A DNA stretch of 64,000 bases from Vibrio spartinae (GTDB lineage Bacteria; Pseudomonadota; Gammaproteobacteria; Enterobacterales; Vibrionaceae). How positions within the stretch are numbered: the stretch's first letter is position 1; every line of letters begins with the position of its first letter. The DNA lies in the NCBI RefSeq assembly GCF_024347135.1, contig NZ_AP024908.1, positions 248,001-312,000 of the forward strand. The letters are read 5' to 3'. Positions 18,083 through 28,197 of the stretch are shown in pieces. Made by a program: the position numbers and the translations under genes. The notes beneath the pieces were generated by a model. That model had not been told where the DNA came from, searched no databases, and saw only the letters and a program-made list of their open reading frames with translations.

Positions 18083-19705
18083 TCAGTTGGTTTTAAACTG
18101 ATGACTCAGATTCAGGAGCTGTCTTGCACTGCTTTCCAGCTCTGCCGCTGCCCCGGAGACTCGTTCGGTATCGGCATAGGCCTGCGTAATTTGAGTTACG
18201 GTGAGCTCCATGTCTTTCTGAATATCATTCGCTTGCTGCTGTGTCTGCTGGCTGTCTTCCACCCAAAGGGTGATTTTTCCCTGTTGATTGAGAATCGTTC
18301 TGGCGCAATGTTTTAATTGCTCATAGCCTGACTGCGACGCTTCTGTCAGTGCCGTCATTTCATGTACGGAATTGTCCATCTGATGACATGCATCGCCGAT
18401 GCTGGTGGTGATCCGGGAAAGGGTTTCCTGAATCAGTCCCAGATTTTTCTCGGTATGTACAGAGAGCGAACGTACCTCATCTGCGACCACGGCGAACCCG
18501 CGTCCCGCTTCTCCGGCCCGGGCGGCTTCGATGGCCGCATTCAACGCTAACAGGTTAGTTTGATCGGCCAAGGAATGGATCATATCAAGAATCGAATTAA
18601 TCTCTTTGGTGTCTTTACTGAGCGCGGTCAACTGTTCTGACAGGGCCAGTTCATTTTTGAGATTACGATTCACGGCTTGATCGAGATTGGAGAAGGTTGC
18701 TTCAATATTATTGAGCTCCGCGACAGCATTGCTCAGCTCTGTTGAAAGCTGAGTGCTCTGATCGGTATTGGCTGCCAGTTGATCATACATAGCGTGACTA
18801 CGATGGTTGGTACTGCCGACTTGTTCCTGACTATGGGTCAGATTACGCTGGATGCTGTGTGTGTTTTCAGACACTTGGTCAGAGAGCCGCACATTATGGT
18901 TCGCGGCCTCACTGACCTGATTGATACCGGCAGCAAAGCGGGTGAATAGCCGGTTCATATCCTCACTGATCGCACCGAGTTCATTTTTAATTTTGCTATC
19001 AAATTGGTGTGTTAAATCGAGATGCTCCGCAGCGGCAGCAAGCTGGACGCGAATTCTTTGCAGATGGCGTAGTAAGGGAGTACAGAAAAACCAGAAAGCC
19101 ATGGTAGATAATACGAAGCCAAGCAAGGCAATTTCAGCGTTGGTAATCAAATACCCATTGAGAGTTTTGTTAATGTGGTCAATCGGTACGTCAGCACCAG
19201 CGATATATAATTTGCCGTTCGGGGAGTAAAAGGGAATAAACACCGACCGGAAATTGCCTTGGTCATCGGCATAGTCTTCGTAGGTAACGCGTGGGTTTTG
19301 AAAGACACCTTGCAGCAGATCGCTCGCATCTTCATATTCGCTCATATAACGTTCGTATGTGCCATCGGCAATCGTTGCATCCGGTGCGCTGGTAAAACTC
19401 TGAAATATTTTGCCGTTCTTTTCGACCATGGTGTACACGTAAGTCATGTGGGCTCGTGTGGCAAACGCAGAAATCTCTTTCACATGTTGCAAGTATTCAT
19501 CATCACTGACGCTGGTTCTGTCTTGGTAGTCGGGCCCGAGAATGGTTGGTAATGCGGTTGCGCTGATGGTGAGTTGCGCGTCAATGCTTTTCAGTAAAAG
19601 TTCTTTCTCATTACTGTAAGAGAAGTAAGTAAAAAAACAGCTAATGAGTAAATTGATGAGTACAGCTAATATCAGTAGTTGTGAGCGTAAACTCTGAATA
19701 TTCAT
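18083..19705 (-). CDS. Methyl-accepting chemotaxis protein with Cache sensor domain
   Basis: A 540-aa transmembrane chemoreceptor that would signal through CheA/CheW to flagellar motors. ATG 19705 has GGAGC 6 bp upstream; the frame extends to 19789 but without a better start. TM1 ~8-28; the periplasmic Cache domain includes [16 protein letters not shown] and [21 protein letters not shown]2 ~190-210; HAMP-like linker; signalling domain with the conserved hairpin tip [20 protein letters not shown] and [12 protein letters not shown]. The Cache region resembles that of the sensor encoded with the ion channel (YIYTCILKPQG), suggesting related ligands. It lies between qrr copies B and C. Confidence 0.93.
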   Translation of the reverse strand: MNIQSLRSQLLILAVLINLLISCFFTYFSYSNEKELLLKSIDAQLTISATALPTILGPDYQDRTSVSDDEYLQHVKEISAFATRAHMTYVYTMVEKNGKIFQSFTSAPDATIADGTYERYMSEYEDASDLLQGVFQNPRVTYEDYADDQGNFRSVFIPFYSPNGKLYIAGADVPIDHINKTLNGYLITNAEIALLGFVLSTMAFWFFCTPLLRHLQRIRVQLAAAAEHLDLTHQFDSKIKNELGAISEDMNRLFTRFAAGINQVSEAANHNVRLSDQVSENTHSIQRNLTHSQEQVGSTNHRSHAMYDQLAANTDQSTQLSTELSNAVAELNNIEATFSNLDQAVNRNLKNELALSEQLTALSKDTKEINSILDMIHSLADQTNLLALNAAIEAARAGEAGRGFAVVADEVRSLSVHTEKNLGLIQETLSRITTSIGDACHQMDNSVHEMTALTEASQSGYEQLKHCARTILNQQGKITLWVEDSQQTQQQANDIQKDMELTVTQITQAYADTERVSGAAAELESSARQLLNLSHQFKTN

Positions 19706-20001
19706 ACAAGCTCCATGTAATGATTGGTCATATTGACCACGGTCCGGATAAGTGTTTTTATCATGCCGGACTTTGAAATGACCCGGCATATTTCTTTTTG
19801 AGTCAGTATATTACGAGAATCTCTCTGTCAGCGAAAAGCATTACATCAGAATAACTAATAAAAAAAGTTAAAATAGTTAAAAAAAATATAGATAAGATGA
19901 TTGCGTACCATCCAATGATTATAGTTGTTGTTTTGCAACTGAGTGCATTTGTGAGGGCGAATTGGCATCCCGAAGCGATTTTGGTCGTTCAGAATGTTTT
20001 T

Positions 20002-20124
20002 TTGCAAAATGGGAATTAATTTTTATTTTGCATCTTTGTTATGTCTTCGCATGCAATAAAACTAAGCTGTTAAAATAAAAATCAAATAAAATCAGTCTAT
20101 TGAAAACTTGGCACGCATTGTGCT
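20002..20124 (+). promoter_or_regulatory. LuxO-type enhancer site and sigma-54 promoter of qrr copy C
   Basis: The inverted repeat TTGCAAAATGGGAATT ... AATTTTTATTTTGCAT (20002-20033) and a further GCATGCAATAA half-site (about 20050) precede a -24/-12 promoter TGGCACG-CATT-GTGCT (20109-20124). The predicted start is T20135. Confidence 0.88.
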
Positions 20125-20134
20125 CTATATACAT

Positions 20135-20236
20135 TGACCCTTATTAAGCCGAGGGTCACCTAGCCAACTGACGTTGTTAGTGAACCTAATTTGTTCATAT
20201 TGATAGCCAATCACGACCTTGTGATTGGCTTTTTTT
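20135..20236 (+). ncRNA. qrr: Qrr quorum-regulatory small RNA, copy C
   Basis: Same structure as copy B: GACCC/GGGTC hairpin, conserved pairing block CTAGCCAACTGACGTTGTTA, unpaired TTTGTTCATATTGATA region and a terminator. It has the same sequence as copy B except for one extra T at the end. The upstream regions of B and C are similar but not identical, so regulation could differ in strength. Confidence 0.96.
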
Positions 20237-20407
20237 ATGCCTGTCGATTTATCTGCTGTTTTATGACCCATTTCTGTCACAACGTTTCTGTTGGCCATCT
20301 CACCAAATCGGTACTGGTGCTTGCCGTTGTGATATCCCCTTTACTTATCGTGGGGATATACGTAAACATCATGCAATACATATCACTTGATCGGGAGAAA
20401 AAATAAC

Positions 20408-20926
20408 ATGGAGTTAGTGGCACTATCGCAAGCTTTTCAACCTGCTTTTGAATACTTCTATGAGGACTTTGCTCAAAGCGATGTCGAAAATGCTGAATAT
20501 TATCTTGAGGGTAAAACAGATTTCTCAAAGTATGTTCAGCGGTTGAGTGAAGAAGCTGTCGGTATAAACCTACGTGAGGGTTATGTGCCATGTAGTCACT
20601 TTTGGTTGGTAGACCGAGAAAAGTCAATCATTGGTGCCATTCGGGTTCGCCATCATATCGATAATGACTTTCTTGCTTTAGAAGCTGGGCATATTGGCTA
20701 CGATATCGCACCCTCATATCGAGGAAAGGGTTATGGTAAGTTGATGCTAAAGTTGGCATTGTCGAAAGCGGCTGATCTCGGCATAGAACGAGCGTTGTTG
20801 ACCGCTGATGAGGATAACTTTGCATCGCGCGGTGTTATAGAAGCCAATGGTGGTGAGTTTGAAAAAGTCGTTATGGGGAAGGTTTTTCCCGGACCTTTGG
20901 TTCGGTATTGGGTCAACTGTAAGTAA
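20408..20926 (+). CDS. GNAT-family N-acetyltransferase
   Basis: A 172-aa cytoplasmic acetyl-CoA-dependent transferase of unknown substrate. The acetyl-CoA-binding motif A is HIGYDIAPSYRGKGYGKLML (Q/RxxGxG/A type, ~102-121), followed by ALLTADEDNFASRGVIEANGG. GGGAG precedes ATG 20408 by about 10 bp; the frame could also start at TTG 20387. It is monocistronic and convergent with the aldolase gene. Confidence 0.9.
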   Translation: MELVALSQAFQPAFEYFYEDFAQSDVENAEYYLEGKTDFSKYVQRLSEEAVGINLREGYVPCSHFWLVDREKSIIGAIRVRHHIDNDFLALEAGHIGYDIAPSYRGKGYGKLMLKLALSKAADLGIERALLTADEDNFASRGVIEANGGEFEKVVMGKVFPGPLVRYWVNCK

Positions 20927-21040
20927 CGGTATAAACAGTTGGATGGTTAGGACTGGGTCACATGCTTAAAGTTAACCTTTTTCTACAAACGAAGTCGGCG
21001 GCTTTAAGCTCCTACTTCATTTTTGCGTTATCAATTTTCC

Positions 21041-21703
21041 CTAGTGTGATAAAGAACCAAAGCAGTCGAGCCAATCTTGATTGAATTGATCAATTGCTTC
21101 GTTTACGCATGGGTTCTCCATCATTTGATGGACAAGCGCGACGGGGATGGTCACACTCGCTTGGCGAATACTTAAGCAGTCGATGACTTGTTTGGTATTT
21201 TTGAAACTCGCACCGAGAATTTGACATGTCTGCGCATGATGAGAAAGGAGGTTCGATATCGATTCCACAGTTTCAATCGCATTGCCAGTCAGCATATCAA
21301 TTCGATTGATATAAGGCGCAACAAACGAAGCCCCAGCTAATGCCGCGAAAAAAGCTTGTTGCGAGGTATATATCGCTGTACCTAAAGTCGTAACCCCTTC
21401 ATTTTTTAACCTTTTAATCGCTTTTACGCCCTGCATGTTCACCGGTATTTTCACGATGAAATTATCAACCATCTGATTGAGTTTTAATGCTTCTGCCACA
21501 ATGTCATCTGCATTCGTACTTATGACCTGACCAAAAATCAGCCCATCCCCATCTAAAGCGTCACGAATCCGGGGTAACAGATTGAGCATCTTTACACCGG
21601 ATTTAGCAACGATTGTTGGATTCGTTGTGACACCAGCAATCGGTAATAAATCGGATAGTATCTTAATTTGTTCAATATCACTGGTATCAAGATAAACGGA
21701 CAT
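21041..21703 (-). CDS. fsa: Fructose-6-phosphate aldolase / transaldolase-like protein
   Basis: A 220-aa enzyme of the small transaldolase family that typically cleaves fructose 6-phosphate to dihydroxyacetone and glyceraldehyde 3-phosphate. Landmarks: VYLDTSDIEQIK, GVTTNPTIVAKSG, the Schiff-base Lys in FIVKIPVN (~85), GTAIYTSQQAFFAALAGASFVAPYINRID and QILGASFKNTKQV. The size equals FsaA/TalC. It is divergent from the sorbitol PTS operon, whose product is fructose 6-phosphate, so a joint role is plausible. True transaldolases are about 100 residues longer. Confidence 0.88.
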   Translation of the reverse strand: MSVYLDTSDIEQIKILSDLLPIAGVTTNPTIVAKSGVKMLNLLPRIRDALDGDGLIFGQVISTNADDIVAEALKLNQMVDNFIVKIPVNMQGVKAIKRLKNEGVTTLGTAIYTSQQAFFAALAGASFVAPYINRIDMLTGNAIETVESISNLLSHHAQTCQILGASFKNTKQVIDCLSIRQASVTIPVALVHQMMENPCVNEAIDQFNQDWLDCFGSLSH

Positions 21704-22312
21704 AATGAGCCTCTCTTATCGTACTGAATAAAAAGGCTAATACAGGGATTAAGGAGCATTGGGGGGAATACCTGTATTAGCATGTATAAATAATTTTTTA
21801 CAAACAAAGCTTGGTGGATAGATCTTATATTGATGACGCTGAAAAAGACGTCACTTTGCCCACGAATAACAAGTCATGCCGTTATTGAATTTTCATTCAT
21901 ATATCGCTCGACAGATGTCGTTGAATTTTTCATCAATCCCATCAATCCGCTTACTCACCTGAGTTCATTCTTCTTTCATCATCCCGAGAACTATCGAGTA
22001 CACCATTGTTTTCGCCTGTATTTTCATTTCGAAAGATATTTATTACATTTTATTTTATTTGATGGTTTTTTGCTTTCTGTGTTTTTAATGTAACGAGTTG
22101 CGCAGAACAATTCAATGCTATAATTTTTTATTTAAAAGTAAAACATAAAAGCATTGTTAGTAAGTTATTGATTTTTATTGGTTTAAATTTTATGGATTTT
22201 TTGTTTTAATTTCATTGTTTTCATTTGGTTTTCAATTTGTGAGATGCGTCTCTTTTAAAATGAAAGTTGAACTGCATAATGCAGCGACCAAATAACAACA
22301 AGGTGAAACAAA
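21704..22312. other. AT-rich regulatory gap between aldolase and srl operon
   Basis: No credible gene. An extended -10 (TGCTATAAT, 22116-22124) lies about 190 bp before srlA, and TGTGAGATGCGTCTCT near 22240 is a weak match to a CRP site (TGTGA-N6-TCACA). Both are suggestions only. Confidence 0.35.
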
Positions 22313-22861
22313 ATGGATACCATAATTTTAGGCGCGGAATGGTTTATCGGACTATTCCAAAAAGGCGGAGAAACTTTGCTTGGTATGATGACAGGGATTC
22401 TTCCACTACTCATTTCTCTACTTTGTGCAATGAATGCATTGATTGCATTTATTGGAGAGCAACGAGTCGAAAGGCTGGCGAGCCGATGTGCAAGCAATCC
22501 AGTTTCTCGTTACCTCATTCTTCCCGTTGTCGGCACATTCATTTTTTGTAACCCGATGACTCTTTCATTGGGCAAATTTTTGCCAGAACGTTACAAACCG
22601 AGCTATTACGCAGCAGGTTCATACTCTTGTCACTCGATGAATGGTTTATTTCCACACGTAAACCCGGGTGAATTATTTGTTTATCTGGGTATAGCAAGTG
22701 GCATTACTACACTCGGTTTACCTCTCGCCCCACTGGCTGTCGCGTATTTATTTGTCGGTATGATTTCGAACTTCTTCAGAGGTTGGGTCACTGACTTCAC
22801 GACCATGATGGTCGAAAAACAACAGGGTATTCAATTAGATCGTGACGTTCGTTTCGGTTAA
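22313..22861 (+). CDS. srlA: PTS sorbitol/glucitol transporter EIIC (SrlA), copy 1
   Basis: A 182-aa inner-membrane component of the glucitol PTS, which imports sorbitol as sorbitol 6-phosphate. It shows [20 protein letters not shown] at the start and the signature [20 protein letters not shown], then [20 protein letters not shown]. It starts a tight operon srlA-srlE-srlB-srlD, with 13 bp to srlE. AAGGTGAAACAAA precedes the ATG. Confidence 0.95.
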   Translation: MDTIILGAEWFIGLFQKGGETLLGMMTGILPLLISLLCAMNALIAFIGEQRVERLASRCASNPVSRYLILPVVGTFIFCNPMTLSLGKFLPERYKPSYYAAGSYSCHSMNGLFPHVNPGELFVYLGIASGITTLGLPLAPLAVAYLFVGMISNFFRGWVTDFTTMMVEKQQGIQLDRDVRFG

Positions 22862-22874
22862 TGAGGAAGAGAGC

Positions 22875-23915
22875 ATGACTACAACATTAAAAATCAAAGC
22901 AGGTAAAGGTGGTTGGGGTAAAGCACTGATCGTCGATTTCCCCACAAATAAAAAAATCATGTATATGGTCGGTGGAACCCGACCCGCGCTTGTTGACCGA
23001 TTAGTTGAATTGACAGGTTTAGAAGCCGTTGATGGATTCGCTGACGGTTGTGAATATAAAGATATGGCGGTCGCTGTTATTGACTGCGGCGGCTCAATGC
23101 GCTGTGGCCTGTATCCTAAAAACAATGTTCCAACGCTGAATGTGATGCCGACAGGCAAGTCTGGCGTAATGGCGAAGTACATCAATGAAAGTAACTATGT
23201 TTCCAATGTTGACGTTGCTTGCGTGAGTGTCGTGGACGGTTTGGATGCTGCGACTCGGACTTCAACGGTGTCAGCGAACGAGATTTCCATGGGTTTAAGT
23301 GGTGCGGATTCAAGTAGTGCGGATTCAAGTGAAGCCGCCGTGACGGCAGAGGACATCGATACTACTAAAAAACTCACCGAACAGTCTGATGGCCTTTTAG
23401 CCCGTATTGGTATGGCTATGGGTAATGTTATGGCGGTATTTTTCCAAGCCGGCCGCGACACGATTGATACCGTCATGTCCACCATCATTCCATTCATGGC
23501 ATTCGTTTCTATGCTCATCGGTGTGATATTGGCCAGTGGTATTGGGGACACAATTGCCCACGTGTTAGTGCCGCTTGCGACTAATCCTGTTGGATTAATC
23601 ATCTTAGCACTGATTTGTTCGTTCCCGTTCTTATCACCATTCTTAGGTCCTGGTGCCGTGATTGCCCAAGTCATCGGTGTGTTGATCGGTACTCAGATCG
23701 GTTTAGGCAACATCCCACCGCACCTAGCGCTACCCGCTTTATTTGCTATCAATGCTCAAGCTGCTTGTGATTTTATTCCGGTCGGTTTAGGGCTTGCTGA
23801 AGCGAAACCAGAAACAGTACGTGTCGGTGTTCCATCTGTTCTTTATGGACGCTTCTTAACCGGTGCACCAACCGTTTTGTTGGCATGGTTTGCATCAATG
23901 TTCATTTACAACTGA
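22875..23915 (+). CDS. srlE: PTS sorbitol/glucitol transporter EIIBC (SrlE), copy 1
   Basis: A 346-aa protein. An N-terminal EIIB domain carries the phosphocysteine motif [15 protein letters not shown] (~75); the C-terminal membrane half (from about residue 175) carries [23 protein letters not shown] 22875 has GAGGAAGAGAG just upstream. The linker contains an in-frame 15-bp repeat ([13 protein letters not shown]) not found in copy 2. It works with SrlA and SrlB to phosphorylate the incoming polyol. Confidence 0.95.
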   Translation: MTTTLKIKAGKGGWGKALIVDFPTNKKIMYMVGGTRPALVDRLVELTGLEAVDGFADGCEYKDMAVAVIDCGGSMRCGLYPKNNVPTLNVMPTGKSGVMAKYINESNYVSNVDVACVSVVDGLDAATRTSTVSANEISMGLSGADSSSADSSEAAVTAEDIDTTKKLTEQSDGLLARIGMAMGNVMAVFFQAGRDTIDTVMSTIIPFMAFVSMLIGVILASGIGDTIAHVLVPLATNPVGLIILALICSFPFLSPFLGPGAVIAQVIGVLIGTQIGLGNIPPHLALPALFAINAQAACDFIPVGLGLAEAKPETVRVGVPSVLYGRFLTGAPTVLLAWFASMFIYN

Positions 23916-23925
23916 GGGCAAGAAA

Positions 23926-24282
23926 ATGAGTTTGTATAGCGTTGAAATCATTAAAGTTGGTGAATGTGCATTCGAAGCACTTGAAGACAATATGTTGATT
24001 TTATTCAACCAGTCCGTGCCAGCCGATGCCGCAGAGTACTGCTTTGTGCACACGCATGATCAATTGAAAGGTGACATTGCTGTCGGTGGTGAAGTGGTTA
24101 TCGATGGCAATACCTACCCAATCACCGCTGTCGGGGATGGTGTGAATCAAAATTTAGGCAACTTAGGACATATTACATTGCGTTTTGATTCATCAAGCGA
24201 AGCTGACTTCGTCGGTAGCCTTCATTTAGCCGGTATTCAACCCCGTTCATTGGGTGTTGGTTCAACTATTCGTTTTATTTGA
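23926..24282 (+). CDS. srlB: PTS sorbitol/glucitol transporter EIIA (SrlB), copy 1
   Basis: A 118-aa cytoplasmic phosphocarrier that passes phosphate from HPr to SrlE. The phosphoryl-accepting His matches E. coli SrlB His43 within EYCFVHTHDQLKGD. ATG 23926 follows GAGGGCAAGAAA, 10 bp after srlE. Confidence 0.95.
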   Translation: MSLYSVEIIKVGECAFEALEDNMLILFNQSVPADAAEYCFVHTHDQLKGDIAVGGEVVIDGNTYPITAVGDGVNQNLGNLGHITLRFDSSSEADFVGSLHLAGIQPRSLGVGSTIRFI

Positions 24283-24331
24283 TTTTTTTGGGAGGGGCGC
24301 AGAGCACCCGCTACATTTTAGGAGATTCGTT

Positions 24332-25108
24332 ATGAAAACAGCAATTGTTGTTGGTGGTGGTCAAACACTTGGTGAGTATCTGTGTAAAGGACTTGCAGCA
24401 GCAGGATACAAAGTGGGGATTGCCGACTTGAATGTTCGGAATGCAACCCAAGTGGCTGATGAAATCTGTACATTACAAGGGGAGGGTATCGCAGTTGGTG
24501 TTGGTGTTGATGCCACCGATGAGCAAAGTGTTGCTGATGCATTTAAAACCATCAAAGCGCAGCTAGGGAGTATTGATGCTTTGGTTTATAGCGCAGGTGT
24601 CGCCAAAGCGACGAAAATTACCGACTTTACGCTGCAAGATTTTAACTTTAATGTGAATGTAAACTTAAATGGGTATTTCTTGTGTGCTCGCGAAGCGGCT
24701 CGTTACATGGTTGAGCAAGGTCATGGTGGACGCATTATCCAAATCAACAGTAAATCTGGGAAAGTGGGTAGTAAACATAATGCTGGTTATAGCTCAGCAA
24801 AATTTGGCGGGGTGGGTTTAACTCAGTCTATTGCACTCGACTTAGCGGATGACCAAATTACCGTGAATAGCTTGATGCTAGGTAACCTACTGGAATCCCC
24901 GATGTTCCAAAGTCTGATCCCGCAATATGCGAAGAAATTGGGGCTTGAAGAACACGAAGTCATGCAGTATTACATTGATAAAGTACCTCTGAAAGCCGGT
25001 TGCGGGTATGACGATGTTTTAAATGTCCTCAAATTCTATATCAGTGATGGTGCGAAATACTGCACGGGTCAATCGATCAACATCACTGGCGGGCAAGTGA
25101 TGTTTTAA
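24332..25108 (+). CDS. srlD: Sorbitol-6-phosphate 2-dehydrogenase (SrlD)
   Basis: A 258-aa short-chain dehydrogenase that oxidises sorbitol 6-phosphate to fructose 6-phosphate with NAD+. Rossmann glycine motif VVGGGQTLGEYL, Ser in IIQINSKSGKVGSKHNAGYS and the catalytic YSSAKFGG (YxxxK) are all present. ATG 24332 is preceded by TTAGGAGATTCGTT. It is the last gene before a GC-rich hairpin and occurs only once, although the EII genes are duplicated. Confidence 0.94.
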   Translation: MKTAIVVGGGQTLGEYLCKGLAAAGYKVGIADLNVRNATQVADEICTLQGEGIAVGVGVDATDEQSVADAFKTIKAQLGSIDALVYSAGVAKATKITDFTLQDFNFNVNVNLNGYFLCAREAARYMVEQGHGGRIIQINSKSGKVGSKHNAGYSSAKFGGVGLTQSIALDLADDQITVNSLMLGNLLESPMFQSLIPQYAKKLGLEEHEVMQYYIDKVPLKAGCGYDDVLNVLKFYISDGAKYCTGQSINITGGQVMF

Positions 25109-25142
25109 GCATCGTTACTAGCGGATGAAATCAGGATTGAAG

Positions 25143-25158
25143 GGGGCTGAAAAGCCCC
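25143..25158 (+). terminator. Hairpin after srlD
   Basis: GGGGCT-GAAA-AGCCCC is a stable 6-bp stem, but only a weak T-run follows (TCATGTTTTC). It may be a partial terminator or an RNA-stabilising hairpin between srlD and srlM. Confidence 0.6.
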
Positions 25159-25302
25159 TCATGTTTTCGAATCAAAGATAAAAAAATTGAAAATCAGTAA
25201 AATCACACCATCACTATGAAAATTGTGATACTTAAAAGCTATCATGATGTGTCATGCTTTCTCATTAGTTTATACACTATGACTATCCCTTTGAGGTAAT
25301 CT

Positions 25303-25659
25303 ATGGATTCTATTTCTTTATTCATCAGCATAGCGATTGTCGCGTGGGTCGCACAAATAGCGATGAGCTTTTTCCAAATACGCGCCTTTAATCGCATGAT
25401 TCAATCGATGGCTAGAAAGGGGCAAGTGAAGATCGGTCGAACGAAAAGTCGTTGGAAAGCAAGAACAATTGTTGTTTTAGTTGAAGCTGAGGACGGTACT
25501 GTTACGGATGCTAAGGTACTCAATGGCATCACTGTTTTTGCCCGCCCGAAAACACTAGCCGAAGTGATTGGTTGCTCATATCCATTCAGTAAACAGACGC
25601 TGAACGGGCTGAGTCACGGGGTTCAGGAAGCGCTTAACGTTGCCTTTCAAACTGAATGA
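25303..25659 (+). CDS. srlM: Glucitol operon activator (SrlM/GutM)
   Basis: A 118-aa GutM-family protein with an N-terminal hydrophobic helix (~6-24), then QIRAFNRMIQSMARKGQVKIGRTKSRWKA split by the family's conserved basic stretch. In E. coli GutM stimulates gut/srl expression together with the SrlR repressor. It precedes srlR by 72 bp, the same order as in enteric srl operons. Confidence 0.9.
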   Translation: MDSISLFISIAIVAWVAQIAMSFFQIRAFNRMIQSMARKGQVKIGRTKSRWKARTIVVLVEAEDGTVTDAKVLNGITVFARPKTLAEVIGCSYPFSKQTLNGLSHGVQEALNVAFQTE

Positions 25660-25731
25660 CAGAGTTTTCAAATTACATTCAATATGATAATAATCTGGTG
25701 TAGAATAACCACAAATTAATCGGTAGATTTT

Positions 25732-26514
25732 ATGATGAGTATTGATAGTAGACAAAGTCAGTTGGTTTCTTACCTTCAACAGAACGGCAAAACAGCAGTC
25801 AACGATCTGGCCTCCATTTTCCAGACATCTGGCGCCACGATTCGCAGTGATCTAAGAGCGTTAGAAGAAAAAGGTATTGTGGCAAGACGCTACGGAAGTG
25901 CAGAAGCAGTCACCAGTCATGGTGCGACCAACAGCGTTTCTGAAGAGATTGCGATGGATGAGAAGAAAACTTTAAATCTAGACAAAAAAATCCGCATTGC
26001 AAAAAAAGCGGCTCAGTTAGTCCGAGATGGTGACTCCATCATCCTCGATTGTGGGAGTACAACGCTACAGATGGTCCCCGAGTTTGATAAAATTATGTCT
26101 TTGACTTTAATGACAAATAGTCTGGATATTGTTCATGCGATGAACGAACTCAACTCAGAACATACGGTAATTATGCCTGGAGGGACTTACCGAAAACGTT
26201 CAGCTTCGTTTCATGGAAGTTTGGCCGAGAGTGCCTTTAGTCATTTTACATTTGATAAACTTTTTATTGGGGCTGATGGTTTTGATTTAATTCAAGGTTG
26301 TACAACTTACAATGAGGCTTATCAAGTCAGCCAAGCGATGTGTCAATCAGCCAATCAAATTATTGTTGTCCTAGACTCCTCAAAATTTGGTCGAAAAAGC
26401 CCAAATGTTGTTGTTCCCCTCGATTTGGTTGATATCGTCGTCACCGACTCAGATTTATCAGAAGAACATTTAAACGGATTGAAAAGCAAGGGAATTACGG
26501 TTTATCTGGTATAA
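25732..26514 (+). CDS. srlR: DeoR-family sorbitol operon repressor (SrlR)
   Basis: A 260-aa DeoR/GlpR-type regulator. The N-terminal HTH (RQSQLVSYLQQNGKTAVNDL, then TSGATIRSDLRALEEKGIV) precedes a DeoRC sugar-phosphate sensor domain (SIILDCGSTTLQMVPEF, MPGGTYRKRS, FIGADGFDL). It likely represses both srl blocks in the absence of sorbitol 6-phosphate. No operator could be assigned. Confidence 0.92.
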   Translation: MMSIDSRQSQLVSYLQQNGKTAVNDLASIFQTSGATIRSDLRALEEKGIVARRYGSAEAVTSHGATNSVSEEIAMDEKKTLNLDKKIRIAKKAAQLVRDGDSIILDCGSTTLQMVPEFDKIMSLTLMTNSLDIVHAMNELNSEHTVIMPGGTYRKRSASFHGSLAESAFSHFTFDKLFIGADGFDLIQGCTTYNEAYQVSQAMCQSANQIIVVLDSSKFGRKSPNVVVPLDLVDIVVTDSDLSEEHLNGLKSKGITVYLV

Positions 26515-26636
26515 AAATTTTTAATTTGAAAATTTCCATTGATGATTGAAATCACATTTCAGCGTTCTGTTTGTGTTTAAACTATCATTATGCATCAACA
26601 TAGAGTGACGGTTGTATTTGTCTTTAGGTAAGCATA

Positions 26637-27200
26637 ATGGAGTATTTAACCTTAAGTGCTGAGTGGTTTTTAGGGCTGTTTGAGAAAGGTGGTGACGTTC
26701 TTGTAAGCATGGTTACGGGGGTTCTCCCCGTGTTGATATGTCTGCTGGTTGCCATGAACTCATTAATCCGCTTGATCGGTCAGCATCGCGTTGAGAAATT
26801 GGCCGCAAAATGTGCGAGTAATCCTGTCTCTCGATATTTAATTCTTCCTTTCATTGGCACGTTTGTTTTTTGTAATCCAATGACATTGAGTCTCGGCAAG
26901 TTTCTCCCTGAGCGTTATAAACCATCTTATTATGCTTCAGCCTCTTATAGCTGCCACTCGATGAACGGTATGTTTCCTCATGTCAATCCAGGTGAATTAT
27001 TTATCTATCTTGGTGTAGCAAGTGGCTTAACCCAGCTTGGTTTACCTTTAGCGCCTTTGGCAATGGGGTATCTATTGGTTGGGTTAGTTTCCAATTTTTT
27101 CAGAGGTTGGGTCACCGATTTTACCACGGTCATCGTGGCTCAACAGCAAGGGAAAATATTGTCTGATAAAGCAGACTTCTCATTAGATGGTGATCAATGA
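26637..27200 (+). CDS. PTS sorbitol/glucitol transporter EIIC (SrlA), copy 2
   Basis: A 187-aa paralogue of the upstream srlA, sharing [20 protein letters not shown] and [20 protein letters not shown], with divergent ends. Its TGA overlaps the following EIIBC start (ATGA). The second block has its own ~120-bp upstream region, where TGATTGAAATCACA (about 26542) is a possible but poor CRP half-site pair. Confidence 0.92.
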   Translation: MEYLTLSAEWFLGLFEKGGDVLVSMVTGVLPVLICLLVAMNSLIRLIGQHRVEKLAAKCASNPVSRYLILPFIGTFVFCNPMTLSLGKFLPERYKPSYYASASYSCHSMNGMFPHVNPGELFIYLGVASGLTQLGLPLAPLAMGYLLVGLVSNFFRGWVTDFTTVIVAQQQGKILSDKADFSLDGDQ

Positions 27201-28180
27201 TGAAGAGGGTGTTAAGCGTCGTTGCGGGGGAGCAAGGATGGGGAGGGCCTCTTTATATACCCATCGTATCGGGAAAAAAAATACTGTATGTCACAGGGGG
27301 AATGAAGCCTAAAGTTGTCGACTATATCAGTCAGTTAACGGGCCTTGAATCCATTGATGGTTTCAAAAATATCATCGCAGATGAAGATGTTGCCTTGGTT
27401 GTCATTGATTGTGGCGGTACTCTGCGCTGTGGTTTGTACCCCAAAAAACACCTGTATACACTAAATATTCACGCAACCGGAAAATCCGGCCCTCTTGCTC
27501 AGTTTATTCATGAGGGTATCTATGCCTCTTCCATAGACGAGTCTTGCGTCAGCATGATCGATCAAGACAACGTCGATGCAGCAGAAAACGCAGCTATCAG
27601 CAAAGCTCATCCGTTGACTTACGACACAGATAAAAAATTAAGTGAACAAAGTGGCGGTATTATCGCTAAAGTTGGTATGTCTATGGGGAACATCATGTCG
27701 ACTTTTTACCAAGCGGGTCGGGATACCATTGACACTGTACTAAAAACGATTTTGCCTTTTATGGCATTTGTTTCGATGTTGATCGGGGTGATTATGGCGT
27801 CAGGTCTTGGCGATCTGGTTGCCGATTTACTCTCGCCACTATCTTCTAATCCGCTTGGTTTGATTGTTTTAGCGCTGATTTGTTCATTTCCCTTATTCTC
27901 TCCGTTTTTAGGCCCTGGCGCCGTGATTGCGCAAGTCATTGGGGTCATGATTGGTGTGCAGATAGGCACAGGAGCTATTCCGCCTCACTTGGCTCTCCCG
28001 GCACTGTTTGCGATCAATTCACAAGCTGCTTGCGACTTTATCCCCGTCGGTTTAGGGCTAGCCGGTGCGAAACAGGAAACCGTGGAAGTCGGCGTGCCTT
28101 CTGTGCTGTACTCCCGCTTTATCACTGGTGCGCCAACCGTATTATTGGCTTGGTTTGTTTCCATGTTCATTTATCAATAG
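27197..28180 (+). CDS. PTS sorbitol/glucitol transporter EIIBC (SrlE), copy 2
   Basis: A 327-aa paralogue of srlE with the phosphocysteine motif [17 protein letters not shown] intact and the same membrane-domain blocks ([38 protein letters not shown]). The linker is shorter than in copy 1. It therefore appears functional, not a decaying duplicate. Confidence 0.92.
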   Translation: MMKRVLSVVAGEQGWGGPLYIPIVSGKKILYVTGGMKPKVVDYISQLTGLESIDGFKNIIADEDVALVVIDCGGTLRCGLYPKKHLYTLNIHATGKSGPLAQFIHEGIYASSIDESCVSMIDQDNVDAAENAAISKAHPLTYDTDKKLSEQSGGIIAKVGMSMGNIMSTFYQAGRDTIDTVLKTILPFMAFVSMLIGVIMASGLGDLVADLLSPLSSNPLGLIVLALICSFPLFSPFLGPGAVIAQVIGVMIGVQIGTGAIPPHLALPALFAINSQAACDFIPVGLGLAGAKQETVEVGVPSVLYSRFITGAPTVLLAWFVSMFIYQ

Positions 28181-28197
28181 GTTTACCAATAGGTCGG

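Noticed and set aside
19763..19791. ATGCCGG ... CCGGCAT inverted repeat upstream of the chemoreceptor as a regulatory site
   Set aside because: Seven-bp arms around a 15-nt loop with a partial T-run; too little to assign as operator or terminator.
21830..22093. 87-codon plus-strand frame between aldolase and srlA
   Set aside because: Phe/His-rich AT-driven composition and no ribosome-binding site; probably non-coding.
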